A DNA stretch of 46,007 nucleotides from JBKGYG01 sp046546235 (GTDB lineage Bacteria; Bacillota; Clostridia; Lachnospirales; DSM-24629): positions 1 through 46,007 of the forward strand of contig JBKGYG010000004.1 of the NCBI GenBank assembly GCA_046546235.1, given 5' to 3'. The notes beneath the pieces were generated by a model. That model saw only the letters and a list, made by a program, of their open reading frames with translations, was not told the DNA's origin and ran no database searches. Within the stretch, counting starts at the first letter, position 1; each line of letters opens with the position of its first letter. Below are positions 24,680-31,529 of the stretch, one piece after another. A program made the position numbers and the translations under genes.

Positions 24680-25525
24680 ATGAATATTGCTGTATTAAGT
24701 GGAAAAGGTGGAACAGGGAAAACTTTGGTTTCTGTAAACCTGGCAGCAGTTGCTAAAAAAGCAACGTATATAGATTGTGATGTTGAAGAACCAAATGGAC
24801 ATATTTTCTTTAAACCAAAAGAAATAAAAGCTAGAACAGTATCAATAAAAATTCCTGTGGTAGATGAAAAAGATTGTAAAGGTTGTAGGAAATGTGTAGA
24901 TTTTTGCAATTTTAACGCACTTGCATATACAAATAAATTAAAGATATTCGAAGAAATTTGTCATTCTTGTGGGGGTTGTAAATTAGTATGTGCAGAGAAT
25001 GCTATTAAAGAAAAAGATAAAAAAATTGGCGAGATACAGATAGGTACATCTGATCAAGTAGAAGTAATTACTGGGGTGTTAGATACTGGTGAAGCATCAG
25101 GGGTTCCTATTATTAATGAATTGATAAAACACACTTCTTTAAGGGAAGAAATTAATATAATAGATTGTCCACCTGGAAGTGCTTGTATTGTAATGGAGAG
25201 CATAAAAGATGCAGATTATTGTGTTTTAGTAACAGAGCCTACGGTTTTTGGTGTTCACAATATGAAAATGGTTTATGAATTAATAAAATTATTTAATAAA
25301 CCCCATGGTGCAGTAATAAATAAATATATAAGTGAAGAAATTAATTTAGCAGAATTATTTTGTTTAGATAATGATATAAATATCTTGCAAAGGATTCCTT
25401 TTGATTATGAGCTTGGGAAATTAAATTCAAATGGAAAGATTGTATCAAAAGAATTTCAAGAATATAAAAATCTTTTTTCTTCACTACTTGAGAAGATCAC
25501 TAAGGAGGTGTTGTATGCGACATGA
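24680..25525 (+). CDS. MinD-superfamily ATPase with inserted ferredoxin domain (first copy)
   Basis: This 281-residue deviant-Walker ATPase begins MNIAVLSGKGGTGKTLVSVN. I chose ATG 24680, 7 bases after GGAGGAG; an ATG two codons earlier overlaps the previous stop and sits too close to that site. Residues about 60-110 are a two-cluster ferredoxin insert, CKGCRKCVDFC and CHSCGGCKLVC, for two [4Fe-4S] clusters. Walker B is NIIDCPPGSACIV. COG1149-type proteins couple ATP use to Fe-S cluster delivery or electron transfer, in the cytosol. It overlaps the second copy by 4 bp (ATGA), so the two are translationally coupled and probably form a heterodimer. Confidence 0.9.
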   Translation: MNIAVLSGKGGTGKTLVSVNLAAVAKKATYIDCDVEEPNGHIFFKPKEIKARTVSIKIPVVDEKDCKGCRKCVDFCNFNALAYTNKLKIFEEICHSCGGCKLVCAENAIKEKDKKIGEIQIGTSDQVEVITGVLDTGEASGVPIINELIKHTSLREEINIIDCPPGSACIVMESIKDADYCVLVTEPTVFGVHNMKMVYELIKLFNKPHGAVINKYISEEINLAELFCLDNDINILQRIPFDYELGKLNSNGKIVSKEFQEYKNLFSSLLEKITKEVLYAT

Positions 25526-26385
25526 AACAGTTGCTAATTCTTAGTGGAAAAGGTGGAACAGGAAAAACAACAATAGCAAGTGCATTTATTAAATTATCAA
25601 GTACAAAAGTATATGCTGATTGTGATGTTGATGCCCCTAATCTGCATTTAATTATGAACCACTCAAACGATCCTGAACGAAGAAATTACTATGGATTACC
25701 TAAAGCAGAAATCAATCAAGAAACATGTATAAATTGTGGTATGTGTAAAGCTAATTGTAGATTTGATGCAATTGAGTTAGATGATAATCAATTTAATATA
25801 AATGAGTATGCCTGTGAAGGTTGTGGAGTGTGTGAATATATATGTCCGGTTAATGCAATTACACTAAAGCCTGATGTAGCAGGTGAATTAATGCTATATA
25901 AGGATAAAAGCTTATTTTCAACTGCTAAGTTAAAAATGGGCAGAGGAACATCAGGTAAGCTAGTAACTGAAGTGAAAAAACAGCTAAAAACCGATGAAAT
26001 AACCACAGATATAGCTATTATTGATGGATCACCAGGTATAGGATGTCCAGTTATTGCATCACTTAGTGGAGTGGATATGGTACTTATTGTTGCAGAACCT
26101 TCATTATCAGGGATTAGTGATATGGAGAGAATTGTGAAAACAGCCAATAGTTTTCAAACAAAGATAGGAATATGTATTAATAAATATGATACCAATATGG
26201 ATAATACTAGAACAATAGAAGAATATTGTAAGGAAATGAAATTACCATTCTTAGGTAAGATACCATTTGATACTGATGCAGTAAAAGCTATTAATCAAGG
26301 GAAAAGTATTGTAGATATTGATTGTAGAGCTGGGGGAGTAATTCAAGAGATATATAAAAGAACAACAAAAGAATTACTAAATTAA
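25522..26385 (+). CDS. MinD-superfamily ATPase with inserted ferredoxin domain (second copy)
   Basis: This 287-residue partner begins MKQLLILSGKGGTGKTTIAS, with the deviant Walker A intact. The ferredoxin insert has CINCGMCKANC and CEGCGVCEYIC (about 68-110). Walker B is DIAIIDGSPGIGCPV, and the later VAEPSLSGISDMERI is family-typical. It starts within the last codons of the first copy, 4-bp overlap, behind AAGGAGGTG. Pairs of this sort are a fixed feature of DUF134/NifX clusters in clostridia and archaea. Function in cofactor assembly is inferred from the family, not shown. Confidence 0.9.
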   Translation: MKQLLILSGKGGTGKTTIASAFIKLSSTKVYADCDVDAPNLHLIMNHSNDPERRNYYGLPKAEINQETCINCGMCKANCRFDAIELDDNQFNINEYACEGCGVCEYICPVNAITLKPDVAGELMLYKDKSLFSTAKLKMGRGTSGKLVTEVKKQLKTDEITTDIAIIDGSPGIGCPVIASLSGVDMVLIVAEPSLSGISDMERIVKTANSFQTKIGICINKYDTNMDNTRTIEEYCKEMKLPFLGKIPFDTDAVKAINQGKSIVDIDCRAGGVIQEIYKRTTKELLN

Positions 26386-26403
26386 ATCAAAAGGATAGAA
26401 TAT

Positions 26404-27225
26404 ATGATTATAAAAACTTTAGTGGAAAACACCTCAATTTCAGAGGAATTTAAAAACGAACATGGACTAAGTTTATATATTAAAACTAAGAACTATCAAT
26501 TATTATTTGATGTAGGGAAAAGTAATTTGTTTATAGAAAATGCTAATAAGTTAGGGATAGATTTATCAGAAATTGATGCTGTTATTATTTCTCATGGTCA
26601 TTACGATCATGGCGGAGGCCTAAGAAATTTTTTGAGAATCAATAAAAAAGCTAAAATTTATCTTAATGAAAAAGTTATAGGGGATTATTATTCCAATAGA
26701 GGTAATGAAAAAGTGTATATAGGCTTGGATAAAGGAATTTTTCCTAATGATAGATTTGTTTTTGTAAGAGATTATTACAAGATTAATGACAGTCTTGAAC
26801 TTTTTTCAGATGTAAAAGAAAAGTATTTTACCCCTATTAATAATAAAAAATTATTTAAAAAAGATGGACCTAACTATATACAAGATGATTTTTCACATGA
26901 GCAGAATCTATTAATAACAGAAGATGATAAGAATGTTTTAATAGCTGGGTGTGCTCATAAAGGGATTCTAAATGTCATAGAAGATGTTAGTTCTAAAAAA
27001 TCAAATATACCTAATTACGTAATTAGTGGTTTTCATCTATATAATCGTTCAACTAAAATAAGTGAAGATATAACAAAGGTGAAACAGATTGCTAACTACC
27101 TAATAGAAACTAAATCTAAATACTATACATGTCACTGTACAGGATTAGAAGCATATGAGCAATTAAAAGATGAAATGGGAGATAAGATAGAATATTTATC
27201 AACAGGTAGTGAAGTAATTCTGTGA
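26404..27225 (+). CDS. MBL-fold metallo-hydrolase (COG1237-like)
   Basis: The 273-residue protein has the metallo-beta-lactamase motif VIISHGHYDHGGGL (about 58-71), which binds two metal ions (HxHxDH). Distal His ligands are in AGCAHKGILNVIED and SGFHLYNRS, with YYTCHCTGLEAYEQL near the end. Overall it resembles the COG1237 family, which includes a ribofuranosylaminobenzene phosphate synthase-like protein of archaea; the actual substrate is unknown. The start is ATG behind AAAAGGATAG. It sits between the ATPase pair and the second NifX gene, so it likely serves the same metal or cofactor function. Confidence 0.85.
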   Translation: MIIKTLVENTSISEEFKNEHGLSLYIKTKNYQLLFDVGKSNLFIENANKLGIDLSEIDAVIISHGHYDHGGGLRNFLRINKKAKIYLNEKVIGDYYSNRGNEKVYIGLDKGIFPNDRFVFVRDYYKINDSLELFSDVKEKYFTPINNKKLFKKDGPNYIQDDFSHEQNLLITEDDKNVLIAGCAHKGILNVIEDVSSKKSNIPNYVISGFHLYNRSTKISEDITKVKQIANYLIETKSKYYTCHCTGLEAYEQLKDEMGDKIEYLSTGSEVIL

Positions 27226-27259
27226 ACAAATTAAATTAATGAAAAATGGAGGTATAATA

Positions 27260-27616
27260 ATGAAGATTGCAGTAGCAAGTGAAAAAACAATGGTGACAGA
27301 ACACTTTGGACATTGTGAGAATTTCAATATATTTGAAGTAGAAAAAGGTATAATAGTTAATAACGAATCCGTGCCAAATCCTGGACATAGACCTGGATTT
27401 TTGCCTAATTACTTAAATGATTTAGGTATTAATATTATAATATCAGGTGGTATGGGAGCTGGTGCTATTGATATTTTTAATGAAAAAGGTATTAAAGTTA
27501 TTACAGGTGCTAGAGGTGAAGCTAAGGTTGTTGTTGAAAACTATCTAAAAGGCGAACTTAAATCAACAGGATCAGTTTGTAAGGAACATATGCATCATGA
27601 TGAGTGTGGAGAATAA
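27260..27616 (+). CDS. NifX/NifB-family protein (second copy)
   Basis: The 118-residue protein starts at ATG 27260, behind ATGGAGGT; an earlier in-frame ATG (27239) lies before that site. The fold markers are MKIAVASEKTMVTEHFGHCENFNIFE and GINIIISGGMGAGAIDIFNEKGIKVI, with His and Cys residues at the end (CKEHMHHDECGE) that could hold a metal. Its start is of the NifX/NafY type and is similar to the family member encoded at 24309-24677. It is the last gene of the operon, 34 bp after the MBL gene. Confidence 0.87.
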   Translation: MKIAVASEKTMVTEHFGHCENFNIFEVEKGIIVNNESVPNPGHRPGFLPNYLNDLGINIIISGGMGAGAIDIFNEKGIKVITGARGEAKVVVENYLKGELKSTGSVCKEHMHHDECGE

Positions 27617-27620
27617 TAAA

Positions 27621-27752
27621 AAACACCTTTCTAAATAAAACAGAAACTAGTGAAAAAGTCATATTTTAATATCATGAATGAATATATATATCATATTCTT
27701 GTATAAGTTTATGAAAGACTTTTTCACTTATTCCTGAAAATAAAGGGTGTTT
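27621..27752. repeat. Nested inverted repeat of about 130 bp
   Basis: Outer arms AAACACCTTT (27621-27630) and AAAGGGTGTTT (27742-27752) pair with one bulged base. Inside them AGTGAAAAAGTC (27649-27660) and GACTTTTTCACT (27717-27728) are a perfect 12-bp pair. Between lies AT-rich sequence. The arrangement could be a folded RNA, a terminator for the NifX operon or a degenerate small mobile element. Confidence 0.5.
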
Positions 27753-27846
27753 ATATATGTCTAAAAAGTTTAATAAAAGAGTCAGCATGTACTATTTTTT
27801 ACTTTAACCTTTTTTGAATTTAATAAATTCTTGATAGAATTAGAGT

Positions 27847-27914
27847 GCACTTATAAATCAATCTCCTTTCGGTTTTTTAGTCAATTAACATATAGAAGAT
27901 TGATTTATAAGTGC
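27847..27914 (+). terminator. Terminator-like 18-bp perfect stem with long loop
   Basis: GCACTTATAAATCAATCT (27847-27864) pairs perfectly with 27897-27914 across a 32-base loop, followed by TTTCATTTTATT. The long stem suggests a terminator for the NifX operon, although its loop is unusually large. Confidence 0.55.
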
Positions 27915-27930
27915 TTTCATTTTATTAAAA

Positions 27931-27962
27931 AATGTTGAGGTGATTCTCTCACCCCAACATTT
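27931..27962 (-). terminator. Terminator of the tetR gene
   Basis: AATGTTGAGGTGA and TCACCCCAACATT form a 13-bp stem with one mismatch. Read on the minus strand it ends in TTTTTT, as expected for the tetR gene that ends at 28051. Confidence 0.75.
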
Positions 27963-28050
27963 ATTATAGAACCCTTTTGCATTTATAAAACAGCTTCAGT
28001 CAGTTACTTGTAGTTTATTAAAGACTTTTTAACTGATTCTTAAGTCATTT

Positions 28051-28632
28051 TTAGAGGTTTTTTCTTAGACTTGGTTCTACATCATAAATATTTTCTAGAT
28101 ATTTTCTTATGTTTTTTTCCCAATTAAAATCCCCGTCTTTTATACACCAAGTTACTTCAAGTCCTAAAAAAGCATAAGCAGATGCTTTATATAAGTCTTC
28201 TGGTTTGCTTTTGTTTCTTATTTGTCCGCTATTTTGTCCTTTTTTTATAATTGAAACTGCAATATTAGTTAATTCATTTCTAAAATTAAAGCTACCATAA
28301 TCTGTTTTAAGATTACTAATAAACATTTGGCTAAAAAAATCAGGGCCATACTTATTAGCTTCAATAACAAGAGATTCAAAGCATACCATTAGTTGTTCCC
28401 AGTAGTTATCTAAAGTAAGGATAGACATAAGATGAACACTAATATCATGCGTGAGAGAATCATAAAAATGTAAAATAATATCTTCTTTAGACTTAAGATG
28501 ATAATAGAAAGTGGTTTTGGAAATGTTACAAGCTTTACAAATGTCTACGATTGTAACGTCTTTATAACCTTTTTCGATAAATAATTTATTAGCTGTTTCT
28601 ATTATAAAATCTTTGGTAGAAATTTTTGGCAT
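28051..28632 (-). CDS. TetR/AcrR-family transcriptional regulator
   Basis: The 193-residue repressor has a TetR-type N-terminal DNA-binding domain: KDFIIETANKLFIEKGYKDVTIVDICKACNISKTTFYYHLKSKEDII (about 6-52), with the GY-x-TT and FYYHLKSKE landmarks. The remaining helices (about 55-190) form the ligand and dimer domain, with no recognised ligand. It is divergent from the Fe-S/flavin oxidoreductase gene across about 160 bp that contains a candidate operator, TAACAAAGTGTTA. Local regulation of that gene and of itself is the natural inference. Confidence 0.87.
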   Translation of the reverse strand: MPKISTKDFIIETANKLFIEKGYKDVTIVDICKACNISKTTFYYHLKSKEDIILHFYDSLTHDISVHLMSILTLDNYWEQLMVCFESLVIEANKYGPDFFSQMFISNLKTDYGSFNFRNELTNIAVSIIKKGQNSGQIRNKSKPEDLYKASAYAFLGLEVTWCIKDGDFNWEKNIRKYLENIYDVEPSLRKNL

Positions 28633-28710
28633 AATAACATCTCCAATTATATTAAAATATCAAGTTTTTCATTAAGAATATAATAGCATATAACTTTTTG
28701 AAAATCTATA

Positions 28711-28739
28711 TTGACTATATTTTAACAAAGTGTTATATT
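28711..28739 (+). promoter_or_regulatory. Promoter of the oxidoreductase gene with TetR-type operator
   Basis: TTGACT (28711-28716), a 17-base spacer and TATATT (28734-28739) form a strong promoter. TAACA-AAG-TGTTA (28723-28735) is an inverted repeat across the spacer and the -10 edge, a classical repressor position for the adjacent TetR protein. Confidence 0.65.
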
Positions 28740-28794
28740 ATTACTATAGTTATAAAATATATTACCAAGGTAAATAATAAAGGAGATGATTTTG

Positions 28795-30705
28795 TTGAAA
28801 TTATTTGACAGAACAAAAATTGGTAGTATGAAACTAAATAATCGAATTGTTATGGGGCCAATGGGAACTACAGGTGAATCTGATGGTTCATATTGCAGAG
28901 AAGGCATTCGTTACTTTGAAGAACGAGCTAAGGGTGGAGCAGGTCTTATTATAACTGGTGCCAACGTTGTTACAACAAAGTATGAGCCTCGTCCTTGTAC
29001 AGAATTGAGCAATTTTCACCATGTTGAACGTTTAAATATGTTGATTGAAAAGAGCCATCACTACGGTGCTAAAGTATGTGTTCAGATTTCACCTGGATTA
29101 GGTCGACAGCAATTCACAGATCCATTTACGCCACCTTATTCAGCAAGTGATTGTAGTGCTTTTTGGTTTCCTAATCTAAAGTGTAAACCTTTTAAAAAAG
29201 AAGAAATTAAAGATATTGTCGAAAAAGTCGGTTTTTCAGCTAGTCTTGCTAAAATGGCAGGAGCTGATGCAGTAGAACTACATGCCTATGGAGGATATTT
29301 GTTAGATCAGTTTCATTCAAAACAATGGAATACTCGTACTGATGAGTATGGAGGAAACTTAAGTAACCGTATGAGATTTACTATTGAATGTATTGAAGCA
29401 ATCCGGAAAAATGTTGGTCCTGCATTTCCTATTTTAGTAAAATTCACGCCTGTACATGGTGTAGAAGGTGGTCGAGAGTTAGATGAAGGATTAGAAATGG
29501 CTAAAATACTTGAAAATGCAGATATAGATGCTCTTCATGTGGATGTTGGTTGTTATGAAGCTTGGTATAAAGCGATATCTACAGTTTATCAAAAAGAGGG
29601 ACATCAAATGGATATAGTTGAAGCAGTAAAGAAAACAGTATCTTTACCTGTGCTTGGGCAAGGTAAGATGTTTGATCCTGAAAAAGCTGAAAAAGCGATT
29701 GAAGATGGAAAGACTGATTATATTATACTAGGTCATCAATTATTAGCAGATCCAGAGTGGCCAAATAAAGTAAAGTCAGGAAATACCATGGAGATTGTTC
29801 CTTGTATAGGATGTAATGAATGCTTACTTGCAGGATTCTCAGGCAAACATTATTACTGTGGAGTGAACCCATTATGCTATGCAGAAGATGATTATCAATT
29901 GCCAGAAAAAAATGATTTAAAAAAATCAGTATTGGTTATCGGTGGTGGTCCAGGTGGAATGTCAGCCGCTATTACAGCTGCAAAACGCGGATTTGATGTT
30001 GAGTTATGGGAGAAGTCATCACGATTAGGTGGCAATCTTTGGGCTGCAGGTTTACCTACATTTAAACAAGATGTCTTAAAATTAATTGCATATATGGAAC
30101 GACAAGTAATAAAGCTTGGAGTTGATGTTAAGCTAAATAAAGAAGCAACTGCAGAAATGGTATTAGAAGGTAAGTATGATAAAGTTATATTAGCCACTGG
30201 GGCAATTCCTGTTATGCCACCAATTGATGGCATTGAAACAGCTGCTAGCGCAAACCCATACTTATTAGGATTAAAGGAACCTGGGGATAAGGTTGTTGTG
30301 ATTGGTGGGGGCCTTGTTGGTTGCGAAACTGCAGCGTATATGAAAGAAAAAGCTAAAGAAGTAACCATAGTGGAAATGTTAGATGATATTTTAACTATTA
30401 CTGACCATTGCTTAAATAATGACCAAGCTTTAAGAGCAATGATTAAAGAAAGAAACATTGAAGTAGTTAGTAATGCAAAAGTAACAAAAATTACTTCTAA
30501 TAACCTTAGTTATATAAAAGATAACAAAGAAAATACTATTGAATGTGATACAGTTATAGTTGCAGTTGGATATAAATCTAAGAATCAGTTAGAAGAAGCT
30601 TTGATTGACAAAATTGAAAATTTAGTTGTTATTGGAGACGCAGAAGCTCCTAGAAAAATTCTTAATGCAGTACATGAAGGTTATCACACAGTTCGAGTAA
30701 TGTAG
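28795..30705 (+). CDS. NADH:flavin oxidoreductase / 2,4-dienoyl-CoA reductase-type enzyme with Fe-S, FMN and FAD
   Basis: The 636-residue enzyme has an N-terminal old-yellow-enzyme TIM barrel (about 1-330; MKLFDRTKIGSMKLNNRIVM, VELHAYGGYLLDQFHS, NLSNRMRFTIE). A cluster region follows (Cys337, Cys340, Cys343, then CGVNPLC). Next comes a FAD domain (VLVIGGGPGGMSAAITAAKRG, about 380) with an inner NAD domain (VVVIGGGLVGCETAAYM). This is the domain order of 2,4-dienoyl-CoA reductase FadH and of the bile-acid BaiCD and BaiH enzymes. Cys spacing (C-x2-C-x2-C) is one residue shorter than usual. I chose TTG at 28795: AAAGGAG lies 9 bases upstream, while an ATG at 28786 directly abuts that site. It reduces an activated C=C bond; the substrate is unknown. 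Control by the divergent TetR is likely. Confidence 0.87.
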   Translation: MKLFDRTKIGSMKLNNRIVMGPMGTTGESDGSYCREGIRYFEERAKGGAGLIITGANVVTTKYEPRPCTELSNFHHVERLNMLIEKSHHYGAKVCVQISPGLGRQQFTDPFTPPYSASDCSAFWFPNLKCKPFKKEEIKDIVEKVGFSASLAKMAGADAVELHAYGGYLLDQFHSKQWNTRTDEYGGNLSNRMRFTIECIEAIRKNVGPAFPILVKFTPVHGVEGGRELDEGLEMAKILENADIDALHVDVGCYEAWYKAISTVYQKEGHQMDIVEAVKKTVSLPVLGQGKMFDPEKAEKAIEDGKTDYIILGHQLLADPEWPNKVKSGNTMEIVPCIGCNECLLAGFSGKHYYCGVNPLCYAEDDYQLPEKNDLKKSVLVIGGGPGGMSAAITAAKRGFDVELWEKSSRLGGNLWAAGLPTFKQDVLKLIAYMERQVIKLGVDVKLNKEATAEMVLEGKYDKVILATGAIPVMPPIDGIETAASANPYLLGLKEPGDKVVVIGGGLVGCETAAYMKEKAKEVTIVEMLDDILTITDHCLNNDQALRAMIKERNIEVVSNAKVTKITSNNLSYIKDNKENTIECDTVIVAVGYKSKNQLEEALIDKIENLVVIGDAEAPRKILNAVHEGYHTVRVM

Positions 30706-30757
30706 TGTACAACTTTTAAAATGAATAGTTCTTATAGTTAGTAAATTTGTGAACATA

Positions 30758-30793
30758 GACTACAATGAGTAAAAACATTGTAGTCATTTTTTT
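30758..30793 (+). terminator. Rho-independent terminator after the oxidoreductase gene
   Basis: A perfect 10-bp stem GACTACAATG/CATTGTAGTC with an 8-base loop is followed by ATTTTTTT. It ends the plus-strand gene. Confidence 0.9.
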
Positions 30794-30837
30794 ATAATGG
30801 AACATTCGAAACAGTGAAAAAAGGTGTTTATATATGC

Positions 30838-31512
30838 CTAATTAACAATAATACCGTCTTTTAGATTGATAATTCTATTACCATAACCTGCAGCTTCCAA
30901 AGAGTGGGTAACTTGAATAACGGTTTTTTCTTCTGCTTTATTAATCTTTTCAAATAATTTCATGATTCCAATACCAGTCTTGCTATCTAAGTTTCCTATA
31001 GGTTCGTCTGCAAATATAATCTCTGGATTGTTTATTAATGCTCTTGCTATAGCAACTCTTTGTTGTTGTCCCCCAGAAAGTTGTGATGGTGTATGATTGC
31101 TTTTATCAGAGAGACCTACTAATTCAAGTAGATGTTTAACTCTCTCAATAAATTCTTTTTTCTTTTGTCCATCTAAAATAACAGGAAGTAAAATATTATC
31201 AACGACAGTCAAATGAGGTACAAGATTATAAAACTGGAAAACAAAACCAATATCTTGGCGTCTTAATTTACTCATCTTATTATCGTTTAATTTTGTGATT
31301 TCATGCCCTAGTATTTTTATATCACCTTCCGTTGGATTTTCAAGTCCACCTGCCAAATATAGTAGGGTGCTTTTTCCAGAGCCTGAAGGGCCCATAACAG
31401 AAACAAATTCACCTTTTTTTATACTCAAATCAATTCCTTTTATTACTTCAGTTGAAACGTTAGCAGTCTTATATATCTTTTTTAAACCTTGAATATCTAT
31501 TACATTTTCCAT
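30838..31512 (-). CDS. ABC transporter ATP-binding protein (LolD/MacB type)
   Basis: The 224-residue protein is the cytosolic ATPase of a MacB/LolD-type ABC system. Walker A is GPSGSGKSTL (about 40-49), the Q-loop is FVFQFYNLVPHLTVVDN, the signature is LSGGQQQRVAIARAL (about 143-157), Walker B is IIFADEPIGNLDS and the H-loop is VIQVTHS. Length is exactly that of LolD/SalX-type proteins. It is the downstream gene of a two-gene operon, 17 bp after its FtsX-type permease. Such pairs drive lipoprotein release, peptide export or bacitracin-type resistance; no neighbouring gene decides. Confidence 0.92.
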   Translation of the reverse strand: MENVIDIQGLKKIYKTANVSTEVIKGIDLSIKKGEFVSVMGPSGSGKSTLLYLAGGLENPTEGDIKILGHEITKLNDNKMSKLRRQDIGFVFQFYNLVPHLTVVDNILLPVILDGQKKKEFIERVKHLLELVGLSDKSNHTPSQLSGGQQQRVAIARALINNPEIIFADEPIGNLDSKTGIGIMKLFEKINKAEEKTVIQVTHSLEAAGYGNRIINLKDGIIVN

Positions 31513-31529
31513 AAATTTATCCTCCTTAT

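Larger units (their letters stand above)
27617..28050. other. Hairpin-rich gap between the NifX operon and tetR
   Basis: This 434-bp gap contains three inverted-repeat structures: a nested pair at 27621-27752, an 18-bp perfect stem at 27847-27914 and a 13-bp stem at 27931-27962. A 16-codon frame (27757-27807) sits behind AAGGGTG but is too short to call. The rest is AT-rich with no recognised feature. Confidence 0.55.

Noticed and set aside
24309..27616. Nitrogen-fixation island
   Set aside because: NifX-type names only reflect family. No nifH, nifD, nifK, nifE, nifN or nifB is present.
27757..27807. A 16-codon frame (MSKKFNKRVSMYYFLL) behind AAGGGTG
   Set aside because: Too short to support as a gene; probably a remnant or chance frame in hairpin-rich DNA.
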